Source of the DNA: Trichaptum fuscoviolaceum
Lineage: Eukaryota > Basidiomycota > Agaricomycetes > Hymenochaetales > Trichaptaceae
Direction: 5' to 3'
Assembly (NCBI GenBank): GCA_910574455.1
Contig: CAJSYZ010000002.1
Span: 5,233,671-5,297,670, forward strand
Length of the DNA stretch: 64,000 nt
How positions within the stretch are numbered: the stretch's first letter is position 1; each line of letters begins with the position of its first letter. Of the stretch, positions 20,632-31,056 are shown piece by piece. Made by a program: the position numbers and the translations under genes. The notes beneath the pieces were generated by a model that saw only the letters and a list, made by a program, of their open reading frames with translations, was not told where the DNA came from and searched no databases.

Positions 20632-23600
20632 TCACTGTCTATTTTCGTACAAAGATTCGTGCATGTGCATGTCAGCAAATCGGTTAACATAGAATCTATC
20701 ATAAAAGTCCAGGGACTTCTCAGGTGTCAATGACTTCGGCGGACATTCATCACCCTTTGGAACCCCAAGGAGGTGAGCCAAACGAAAGATGTCCCCTATA
20801 CCTATCACCAATAGCTTCGGAGCCTTGCAGTCACGGTGATAGTGACGTCTGCCACTGGCATTCACACCAGAACAGCATTCAACACAGGCGGTAGAGGTCT
20901 CTAACTCATATTCCGGCTCGACAATCCACATACTTGTTTTTGGGTCAGGCGAGTCTCCAACACGCTTGAACAATTGGACGAGAGCGCAGTCCTGATGCTC
21001 CCCTTTAGCGGTGAAGGAAAAAAGAAGCATAACCCGGGCAACTCTCATTCCTAAAAACCCCTTTTTGCGGGGGCTAACTCGAACAAGGACTGCGTCATGT
21101 CTTGCTTTTCCGCGCCAAGAGGGATTGGACCTGATCACCTCCCTCATTGCTTGTTCTATTGGGATCGATTCGCCACGGTAGGCAAAGAAAGCGGTGGCTG
21201 AATGGAAAATTGAGAAGTCATTGTTCATGTCCAATTCAGCTGTTGGTTCGGCTCTGCCAGAGGAGCCCCTTAAGTTGGAATTGCGCTTCTCGTACTTGTT
21301 GAATAAGTATTCTTTAATGAGCTGTCGGAGCTGTCGAAGCTCTGGATGGCCTTTTATCGCCGCAAGCGCGTTGAGCTGTTTCGGGTACACCTTACTGGAC
21401 TCTGCAAGTATAACAACAGAGAAGTCAGATGTGCAGCACCAAAAGCACGGGTTACTAAGTAATACTAACGTTGTTTCGAAGCCATTAACATCAAGCTCAA
21501 AGGGTCATTTCTGCCGCCCAAGCGAAGCTGGCATTCTACGCTATGAACCGCACCACACTGGGGCTCATCCACTGAACTTCCGGAATCCTCCAGGTCAGCA
21601 ATTTCGATTTGCTCTTGGTTGCCCACAATGTCATCGAAGAAGTCCTCTGTATCATCGGCTGCCCCTGTTGTTTGTACGCCATGATGTTGCATCTGCTCCC
21701 TCTGGGTTGGGGCCTTCTCGGCGTCATCCGTCTTTGACTCTGACATATTTTTCCGCAAAACGTCTCGCAAGGCATTCCACATAGCCTCAGCCAGCGTATC
21801 GTCCAGCAGTCCACGCCTTTTGAAGTCTGCCCTCGACGCAATAAGTTTGCTGAGTCGTTGGTTTGCTGTGATCATCTGTCCCAAAGGATCATTTCTGTTC
21901 GAGCGCCGCCATGTCTCCTTGACCGCGTGAATGTGTTTATTCTCTGTGATCGATGAGCACAGCCCGCTTGGTGCAGCGAAGAGAGGGATCATTGTAGGAT
22001 AGTGAATCATGGCATGCTGTCGTGGAAGTGAGAAGTTATCCCGGATGCCCTTAGCTATGAATATTTTGCGATATTGATGATAGTGATCCAGAGAGGCTTT
22101 AATCTGATCAAGAGTTGAGGCTGTAATCGTGTACCGACGCACAAGGTAACAGAAGTCCAGAAATGCACTCAATGCGTGAACTATATCATCATGTACAATG
22201 CCCACAATAGCCGGAAGATACACCTAAGCGGATTGCATCAGATATCAGCAAACCACTGCCTCAAACAAGATCATGATGAAAATACCACATACTTTCATAA
22301 GTGCCTTTGAATCATTACCTGTCCATTGCTTGAAGCCTCGACCTTCAGGAAATCTGCGAAGACCAGGAAAAGGAGCAGCAACTCTGATTCTACGTGAAAG
22401 TTAGCAATGGTATTCACATTAAACGACTTGTAAGGTAATAGTGCCTTTTATCCACAATATCCAGCTCTGTCGTGGTCATGCACTGGCAAATCCACTCAAC
22501 AAGATGGTCCTTGAACACGCCTTTGATGATTTGGTGCAGCAGGTCCGGAGATATGAGATCGCATATATCTGCGCGCGGAAAGTCATTGGTGAAAGGCTAC
22601 AGAACAACATACAAGTTGCAGAATACGCATCCAGTGAAGAAGTTGAAGTACGTACCACAATATCCTGGTGGAACCCGTACTCTTTCCGGATTGTTGCTCT
22701 ATTAATGTTGTTGCCATCTACTTGATCTATCAATTGTTCGTGCAGCTCTTTTGTTCGAGGATTTGAAACAAATTCCAAATTATCTAGGTCCTTGTGAGGT
22801 GCTGTGCATCTATGCCGCCACAGTAAGTCATTGCCTCAGACTCGGATATGATTTTGGGAAAGGACGGTACTTACTTGCAGCACCATCCAGTGCATATTGC
22901 GCATAGACTCACCTGTTCCGGATAATCGGCTATATACGAGCCGAGTCCGAGAACCGACCTACGCAAGTGACCATCAGGACACCGGAGAATGGTTAACTCA
23001 GTGTTTATGGACATGGCGGTCTTCAGTGAACTCAAGATTTTTGATATAGACGAATGAAAAATTTGATGTCGAAAGCGGCGGAATTCATCTGACTTTTCGT
23101 ATTGCCGCTCAGCTGCAAAATGTGTCAGAGCTAATCAAATATTACGGTATGATACACACTCTTTGGTATTGCTAGAAATGCTACAAGCTGGACTGTATTC
23201 AATTTCTGTGACCGCCGGGCCTTGTTAGATACATTCCCGATGGAGAGATACAACGGATAGTATTCGTTATTTCCAGTTCCGACAGAGACTGTTGTCTTAT
23301 CGCTCCCTAAGATCACCGGAACAAACATAGATCCATGGACTGCTTTATCTTCGGCGTAGATCTTGTTCTAGGTCAAGGATAATCAGCATGTTTCCTGCGA
23401 GTTTATGATTCATGACCTACAGCCTGTTCCCAAGCAAAATTTCCGGACATGTAATTTCTGAATACTCGTTCTTTGTCATCAGAGTCCTCCTTCGGCTGAT
23501 ACTCGCGAAACGGGACATAGTCGAATTCGCCTTCCAACGCCGGATTGTCCACCAAATTCCGGATCACTTCCAGAGGATCCCGATACCATACATCATATTC

Positions 23601-24606
23601 TTTCCTCTTCCATGACTCGGTGTTCTCGTTTGTCGCCTTTTGGCCATTGTCGTCCGTGTAGAAGTTACTAAAGGACTTCCAAGACACATCACCGACTTCC
23701 GTAGCGTCAATGACGGTGTACAAATTTTGTGCGTCTCCATCAAGTAGCGAACTAGTTATACCTAGATCCGAGTCATTGTCAGGCTCTGTCGTATCCAATT
23801 CGGAACATCCGCCAGATTTTACATTCTCCGCCACCTGAATCAGCTGATAAGCCTTCATGATTCCGAGAATTTTTGTTATGTTCCCAGCAGACATTTGCTC
23901 TTCCCGATACAGAAAATCTGCGAGCTCGAAATCTGCTCTGCACGAATAGGGAAACCAGACATTAGACACAGGTTCGTTTCGCGGAACGGGTGGTTCTTCA
24001 TTTTCTAAGGAAATTCCTGCCGCATCGCATGGCGTGGCTGCACGGTGTCAGGTGTCAGAGTACTGCAGTAAACCGGGGACAATAAACATGACACGCACCA
24101 TTCAAGTATCTGTGATACACCTTCAAGTTATCCTCGCTCTCCTTATAATCTCCAATGTCGGAGTCCAAATCTTCAGAGGATGCGCTACGGCCATCACTTC
24201 CGGTGACAGAATGATGGGACAGAGAATCAGCTCCGTCTAAATCTTGAAGCAGCTCGTCTCGGCCTATGCTAAGCATCGAGATATCCTGCGTAAGTATAGA
24301 GATGTCGTAATCGTAACTTGAAGAGCCGCAGCCCATTTTATCTTCAAGTTGACCCTCGACCCGGAGTTCGGGGGAGTTCGAGATACTTTTAGGTTCTGGA
24401 ACTTGTGCGGGTCGAATGGGTGATGAATCATAACCATAAGCAGCAGGTCCTGATGCAAATGATGATGGATGAGCTGAGTATTCATGTCTTGTTCTTGCGG
24501 ATTGATTCTTAAACCTTCTGTCGCAGTCGGAGAAGGTACATCGAATGGATGGGGGGAAGAAATCAGTAAAATGAACGGGTTTGGGCTTTCGCCGTGTTAC
24601 CGGCAT
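20632..24606 (-). CDS. Plavaka-type transposase
   Basis: The protein follows the layout I know from mushroom Plavaka-family transposases. Exon 1 (24099-24606) carries a C2H2 finger (CTFSDCDRRFKNQSARTRH). Exon 2 is 23421-24037, with DFELADFLYREEQMS and NYMSGNFAWEQA. Exon 3 is 23160-23367, with MFVPVILGSDKTTVSVGTGN and EYYPLYLSIGNV. Exon 4 is 22875-23112, with IFHSSISKIL and CTGWCCK. Exon 5 is 22656-22809. Exon 6, from 22596 to about 22440, has DLISPDLLHQIIKGVFKDHL. Exon 7, about 22293-22393, has FPGLRRFPEGRGFKQWTG. Exon 8 is 21470-22223, with GLCSSITENKHIHAVKETWR. Exon 9 is 20632-21401, with a Cys-rich C-terminus. All junctions are in frame except 6 to 7, which I could not resolve. Length is about 1165 residues. 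The element may be nearly intact; its termini are not identified. Confidence 0.88.
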
Positions 24607-24639
24607 CGACTTGGATGCAACCTATAGTAGTACCTATTA

Positions 24640-25170
24640 GCAACTTGAAGTCGACTTTTGACTTACTTCGACTTTTGACTTACTAAGTTAGAACATGAAT
24701 CCCCAGCCTCAGGCTGAAGCTGTCAACTTGAACTTGAAGTAGCACTGGCAGCGAATCGAGTTCGCCAAGGTGGACTCGCGTAGTAGGAGCTAGTAGTAGT
24801 CTACCTGGCAGATTTGCTAGTAGTACGGTAGAAGGCTGCGGCTGAGTGCCTTGACTCACTGACTGCCAGTTCCAGTGTCAGGCTTGCCGTCTCGGTCGCC
24901 GGAATCCGAGTCGGAGTGCAACTTCAAGTTGAAGCCTGCCAGTGCCAGTCTGAGTGAGCCTGAGTGCCAGTGCCAGCGCCAGTGCCAGGTACCGCCGTGA
25001 CTCAGGCTCGCTCACTGGCACTCCGAGTCACTGCCAGCCTGAGTGCCAGTGGCAGGCTGGCAGTGGGCGTAAATTTTCCTTGAATAGGCGCCCTCATCTT
25101 CAACTTGAACTTTAACTTGCACCTTTGACTCTGAGTCGACTCACCATCGATATTCATAGCACCTGCCAGT
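24640..25170. repeat. Word island 7 between the divergent transposase and accessory-type gene
   Basis: Contains a short tandem pair of CGACTTTTGACTTACT at 24653-24687, then dense CCAGTGCCAG, GAGTCGGAGT and TTCAAGTTGAAG words to about 25130. No ORF of interest. It is the likely shared promoter region of the two flanking genes. Confidence 0.7.
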
Positions 25171-25195
25171 GTGCCCCTATTACTACTGCACAGGA

Positions 25196-28100
25196 ATGTT
25201 AACTCAAAGACAGACGCGGGCTAAGAATAGCGATCAGCATCCGGGAGCGGTAGTCAATAAGCTGCGAACACGTCGAACGAAAGAGGAGATATTGAGGGAG
25301 AAGGAAGGGAAGGAGAGAAGGAGAGAAGAACAGGCATCAAAGCGTGATGAGGCATTGAGGGAGAAGGAGGAGAAGGAAAAACAGAAGGAAGAACGGGCAG
25401 CTCTGCGCGAAGCTGCGGCACAGCAAGCCGCGTATGCGAGAGAGAAGAGAAAACTCATCGCGGAACAGAAACGGGCAGCGAAAGAACAAGAGGCATCTGA
25501 GAAGGTACGCAAGAAAAGAACTGCAGCAGAGCAACAGGAAACAGCCATACTGGAGACGATGGAGCTTGAGAACAATTTGTCAAAGGCTCTTGACATTCGC
25601 ACCCATATGGGCTCAACTGCACCTAAGCTGGCTGGCACTGGCAAACGAGGGCGAAACAAGTCGAAAGGCGTCCCTGAAACTAGTGAGTCCTTATCTTCAA
25701 GTCAGTGACAGTCGAGTTATGAGATATGGGCATAACAGGTTCAACGAACGATGAAAAAGACAGCTCTTGTGCAGCTGAAGACGGCGAACATTTAAAGATT
25801 CGTAAGTTGTTTGCCTTTATGACTTTAGACTCCAAGGGTGACCACTTTAACTCACATTATGATGCAGCTAACTCCGATGCGCCCAACAGAGCGCGCGCAA
25901 AGAAAGTTAGGAAAAAGGATACCAGAGGTGCACTTCCTTTCCGTACTCGCGTGCAGGGTGCAAAGGGTTCAAATAGTGCCATAAGTGGCACCGGATATCA
26001 TAGTACGCTTGCAGGACAAAACAGCAGTCTTTCTGGTGAGGATACAGACATGATAGAGTCGCCCAATACGTCGAAGCAGAACGATAGGACAAAGCGACCT
26101 GTTAGGGCACTTCGCAACACAGATGGATCCACATTCTTCGGCGGAGAGGGCAGAAACCCTGAGGTCGCAGGGACAGAGGAGATCGACTTGTGAGTTTTAA
26201 GTCGTACTACTACTCAACCGTTGGCATCATAGTACGAAAGATCAATTTCAAACAAATTCAAGTTGATAGTAAGTGTGAAGCTTGATTTAGACTCAGCTAC
26301 TTGAAGCTTATCCGACATCGTACTACAGATTAGTATTACTACTACTAACTTGAGCCTGAGTGCGCCTGGCGACACCGTGCCAGTGACCGGCTTGACCGGC
26401 GCGCGGCGGTGCCACACTCAGGTTGGCACTTAACTGTGACCCCGAGATGCCACCCGGGTTGGCAAGTTGCAGCTTCTTCACTTATAATGCTCACATTCTT
26501 ATCTTTATTACAAGTTGTGAGCCTGGCTGACACAAGGAAAAACTAGGCTCCCCGTCTCGGCGCAAGACGATGCGAACTTTAGTCCTTGGGAGGATGAAGG
26601 AGTGACAGTAACCCTCACGAGTTTCCAAGGTGTAAAGAATAGCTCAGCTAGCGAACGACAGACGGCACATCTCGTTGACTCCGACACTGATATTGTGAGT
26701 TGGATGGAGCATTAATTAGACTGGCAGAGGAAATCTTAATATTTTGATTGTGCGTTTAATTAGGACGTGAGTAGACTGACAATACCGACCCAAGCCAATG
26801 TAAGTGCCGCTTATACTTCAAAGAAATCGTTTGATTCACAATAACTATACGTCGGTGGAGTCTCATGCACAACGATGGCTATCTAACAATTTTTCTGTAT
26901 CGTAACAGGATGGAGCTAGCAGCAAATTGAAGAAAAGGAAGCTATCCCGCGACACTCTCTCCGAGTTGCAGGCTCATATAACACTGGTAAGCGGCTTCAT
27001 AATCTCCTGTTTCGTTCAAGCTACTTATTTTTCTTTCTTTATGCACTGGAGAAGAAGAATATCAAGGGACAATCGGGCATTCAGGTGAGTTCTACACAAC
27101 AAAGCATGGACTTGGTGCCATACTTTGTTGTGGCCTCCGGCGTCGAATATACTTCCTTCATTACTTACCAAATTGTACTCTGAATAGGGCGCGAGCATGA
27201 CGAACATCGTCAACTCCCAACTCGATGTATTGGTAAGTTTATTCTGCTTTTAATCCTCACCCGTATACTCATCTATTTTCCCGTCAGGACGGTATTTCTG
27301 TTGAGGGTCATAGGGGGCAGTCTCCAGCGTCGCATCTACAGATACAGGTATGTGTAGGCATCGACACTCATTAGGATTACTTTTGGTGCCCCTTTCTTTG
27401 GCAAGTATCTGGATGTCCACTAAACCTTGTTTATGTGTAGGACAGCATGATTGTGAATAATAAGAAGAGGAAGTCGCCGCCTGACTCAAACTCACATATC
27501 GATGTGGTAATTCGTACTCTTCCACCCAATTTCAAAAGCACTTCCTTACTATCTAAAACAGGCTAGCATGAACGTGTATATGAAGAAGCCTCCATCCCAG
27601 GCTGCCTCAACAGTTAGTGTCAATCACATCTAATTTCCATTTCATATTGTTTTCTGATCAAGCGACAAGGACTTAAATACTGCTAAGGAGAGTGAACCGC
27701 AAGACAGTCATTCTCAGGCTGATATACTGGTATTTAATTCTCTTCGAGCTTCCCTTGGTAAGAACTCCTCTAATTGCTACAGATGAAATCTACTACCTCT
27801 GTTCGCAATCTGAAGAGGTCACTGGCGGTTCATGCACATCATATTGCAAGTGTGAGCTAATTGCTGCAATTGATTCGGTACTTATTCTCGGTTCTTCTGA
27901 CAGGCAAGTGGTCGTGAGGCGTCGCCAACACCACAAGCACAATCACCTGCGATGACGACAGTATCCTTCAGTCCCAAACCCGAAGTGCTCGCAACCAAGG
28001 CTCATCTTGGTCATCGCAAAGTCTCTCGGACTACTAGCTCTGTGCGTTGATCCATTCATGTTTGTGACATGCATCCACTAACTTGCTTACATGCAGACAT

Positions 28101-29549
28101 CTGTAGGACTTGAGGATAAGGATAGAAATAGTAAAGGAAGGGAGGGATCCCGCGCTCTCGGCAAAAAAAGGGCAACGAATCAGTGTCTTCCTCCCGGAAC
28201 TCAGGCTGGCTGGACTCATATTCTTCTGCCTTCGCTGTATCGCGCAGTCGGAAAGTCCACAACTCCATGGCAAAACCCAGACAATAAGTCCATCGGAACA
28301 CTGTGGGGGAAAGTATTTGATTCTGTCGAACTTAGTTACGACACACAATTGGCCGACATCTGTTCTTTAGTTGAGTCATCCCTATTTGTCTTACATCGGC
28401 CATACTGAATCAGGTATGATCTATTCTGTAGGCAGCCCAGAGATGCTCTGATAGTTGGCGGAAGAAATTGTTTGAGAAAGCCGAGCAGTCAATTTCGAGT
28501 TTCGTCGGCAACGAGCGTTCTAAGTCAGTGGAGACCGAAGAAATTGTGAAGATGTTGCAGACGATGGTCGACAAGAAGAAAGCTGAACCATTCCTCTGGG
28601 AACGCTGGCATAGTATGGAAAGGGTGTGTGAGATTTCACTCAATGTCACCCTTCGAGTCCGTGCATTGACTATGAATGTACACAGAAGCAAGGATTGTTC
28701 TGCTCTGACCTCGTAGTCTCAGTGTTGTCCGTGCACATTGTCTTGGCCCTGGGTCGGCATAAAGTATTGGACAAGAACACAATAGGAAAGCCTATAGGTG
28801 CCCTCGCCCTTGCGGCAACAGCGGTATCTATCTACTTCAGTACTTGCAGTGGCTTTATTCACTGAATCTCTCATGGACAGGTCAAAGTTGCAATCGATAA
28901 GCAGGTAGCCCGGTTGCAAAATATCAAAGAAGAGCTTGGTGGTGCTGAGTGGTACTTCACTAGTGCTCTGTGGCAGCCTCATACGGACGACTATGTCAAC
29001 TTATTGTCAAATTCCTCGTTTTTCACTGAATCAAACTGGGAGAAGGTTCGGTCCCGCATAGAAGCTTACAACTCCGTTGAAGATGTCAATGCGGGAAGGA
29101 ACGCCGAACTTGTTGGATCGGGTGTCACTGGCAGGGATTTCTCCCTATATATCGACGTTGGAGACGCGGATGCGAGCGGCGAGTATACACATGGTGAGGG
29201 CGCTAATAGAAGTGGTAAGTGCAAGGAGAGAAACGAAGACAAGGATAATGACGGCGAAGAAGTTGAGGATTTCAAGGAGAGGGAGGACGACATGGAGGAC
29301 GAGGGTGTGTCTGGCGAGGGAGACGAGGACAAGGATCAGGATGAGGACAATGACGATGAAGAGGACAAGGATCAGGATCGGGATAAGAACAAGGATGTGG
29401 ACGAGGTTCTTAGCGTGGGTGATGGATTCAGTGGAGGCTCTGAGGGCGAGGCGAATGACGCAGACAGAAAGGGCGGGGAAGGCGAAGGCGATCGCGAGGA
29501 CGACGAGGGTTCATTATGGGATTCGGCTACGGACGGCGCAGACTTTTAA
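25196..29549 (+). CDS. Sixteen-exon gene: basic coiled-coil N-terminus, mini-exon linker, DUF6532-like core, acidic tail
   Basis: Exons by frame and splice sites: 25196-25682, 25739-25801, 25868-26189, 26547-26694, 26764-26799, 26909-26986, 27188-27232, 27288-27347, 27441-27506, 27562-27612, 27688-27729, 27904-28041, 28097 to about 28360 (donor uncertain), 28432-28623, 28686-28823 and 28881-29549. A further exon within 27730-27903 is possible. The start MLTQRQTRAKNS fits a family common in mushrooms. An Arg/Lys/Glu-rich coiled coil (about residues 20-120) follows, then a Ser-rich linker made of phase-0 mini-exons, then a folded-looking part (LPPGTQAGWTHILLPSLYR and IGKPIGALALAATAVKVAID) reminiscent of DUF6532 proteins, and finally a tail of about 130 residues rich in Asp, Glu and Lys. 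Function is unknown. Its place next to the transposase suggests an accessory or cargo gene, which is inference. Confidence 0.72.
26190..26546 (+). repeat. Word-filled long intron (intron 3 of the 25196 gene)
   Basis: At 357 nt this intron is about six times the usual length here. It holds the same words as the intergenic islands (TTCAAGTTGA, GTACTACTACT, TTACTACTACTAACTTGAGC, CCAGTGACCGG). Donor GTGAGT follows 26189 and the acceptor is ACTAG at 26546. It shows that word accretion is not confined to intergenic DNA. Confidence 0.7.
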
Positions 29550-31056
29550 GAGCAGGTCGATCACTGGTGAGCTTTGGCTTTAACCATCCCGCCACTGTAT
29601 TCAAACACTTACTATCATCAACTTGCAGTGGCCTTCGTTCTCTGAGTATGCCAAGGAACAGGCAGAAGTGGCGAAATACGATCTGGATCAGGATGCCGTG
29701 GTGTAGTTACTGAGGGACACTGAGGCACTGATTTCTACTTATCTGTCTTAAATTACTTGTGGAATGAACCAATACTGGAACCTCTTAGTACGCACTTACA
29801 CGCTTGGGTACTGCAAACCTACAGACGAAAAAGTCTACTTATATGATTAAATGCTGAATTACTTATGGAATGAACTACTTGAACGTCTTACACACTTTTA
29901 CTCTTGAGCACTGCAATTAAACTGCCAGAATAAATTCTTCTGATATGCTTGAATGCTGGAGACTGAGGCACTGAGAGCACTGATTTCAGTTGACGGCACT
30001 GAATTCAGTAAGCCCCTTCCTGAATAATGAAACCACATGCCTGAAATCAGTAAATCAGTAGAATTTTACTTCCCAGGGCTTCAGAGGACTTAAGGCCGGT
30101 TAAGTAGCCGTAAGCAAAAAAGAAGATTCCCTGATGTTTCCGCGCGTTTCCAATTTTTGACACGCGTGATCATGATCTCAAATTTTGGCGGGGATTTCCG
30201 CGCGCGGTCATGCAACCGAACTTGAACGGGCTCTTAAGCTTTTAGCCGCACAGTTTGTTCTCTCGTTGAGTCTTGACCTGCATTCCTGAATCCTGAAGGC
30301 TTCACATATTCTCTCGCCGCGATATCCTCATTGCTCTGCAAGGGCATGCCATTGGCCTACTACTGTACTGACCAGTCCTTGATTTATCAACTGGGGTACA
30401 TATGTTTTTGATTGAAACAAGTTTAGTTTGATCAACTACTGACGGTACCACAGAGTAGGGGTAACAGGGCTTGCTCTGGTACATGGGACCTCATTTCCAT
30501 GCTCGGGACGGTCCAAATCCATACTAGTATGCGACGGTCGGTCGGTGTAATCATGTGGTGTTGAGACTGCTGATCCTACGGTCGTCGGAAAAAATGTTTA
30601 AAGCCTCGTGAGTCGTTCGAGCTGTTTAAATATCTCAAATTGACCCAATCGTTACCGATGGCATTGTAGTGGTTTCATTACCTTCAAGGCGAAGAACGTT
30701 GACTTGGCTCACTATGGCCTTTCCGTGCCGCGAGACTCGGAGAGCTTCTGGATTTGGACACAGACGACCAACATGTGAGTGCCCAATTGCAGGGAAGCCG
30801 ACATTGTTCTAATTACGTCTCAGCAATCATAGGACAATTCGCTCATCTTATAGGTGCCAGTACATATGAATGACTACCAAGTTAATTCAATCCGATGTTT
30901 CGTTCGCGATGCATGACGAGTCTTCCAGGAACTGCCGGATGTCGGTAAACTTGCAGTCAAAGAAAGGATCGAAATAATATAAATTCTTATGGTGTTCAAG
31001 GGGCTCCGTATGCTCCCCCTTTACGATCGTGTCCACTCACGTAGGACGTAGTCAAC
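29550..31056. other. Gene-free stretch
   Basis: No supported gene. Scattered ACTGAGGCACTGA words occur at 29715-30060 but the dense word islands are absent. The 3' part should contain the esterase promoter and possibly a missed 5' exon. Confidence 0.5.

Noticed and set aside
25234..25659. 141-codon Ser/Phe-rich minus-strand ORF
   Set aside because: It is the antisense of the Arg/Lys/Glu coiled coil of the 25196 gene.
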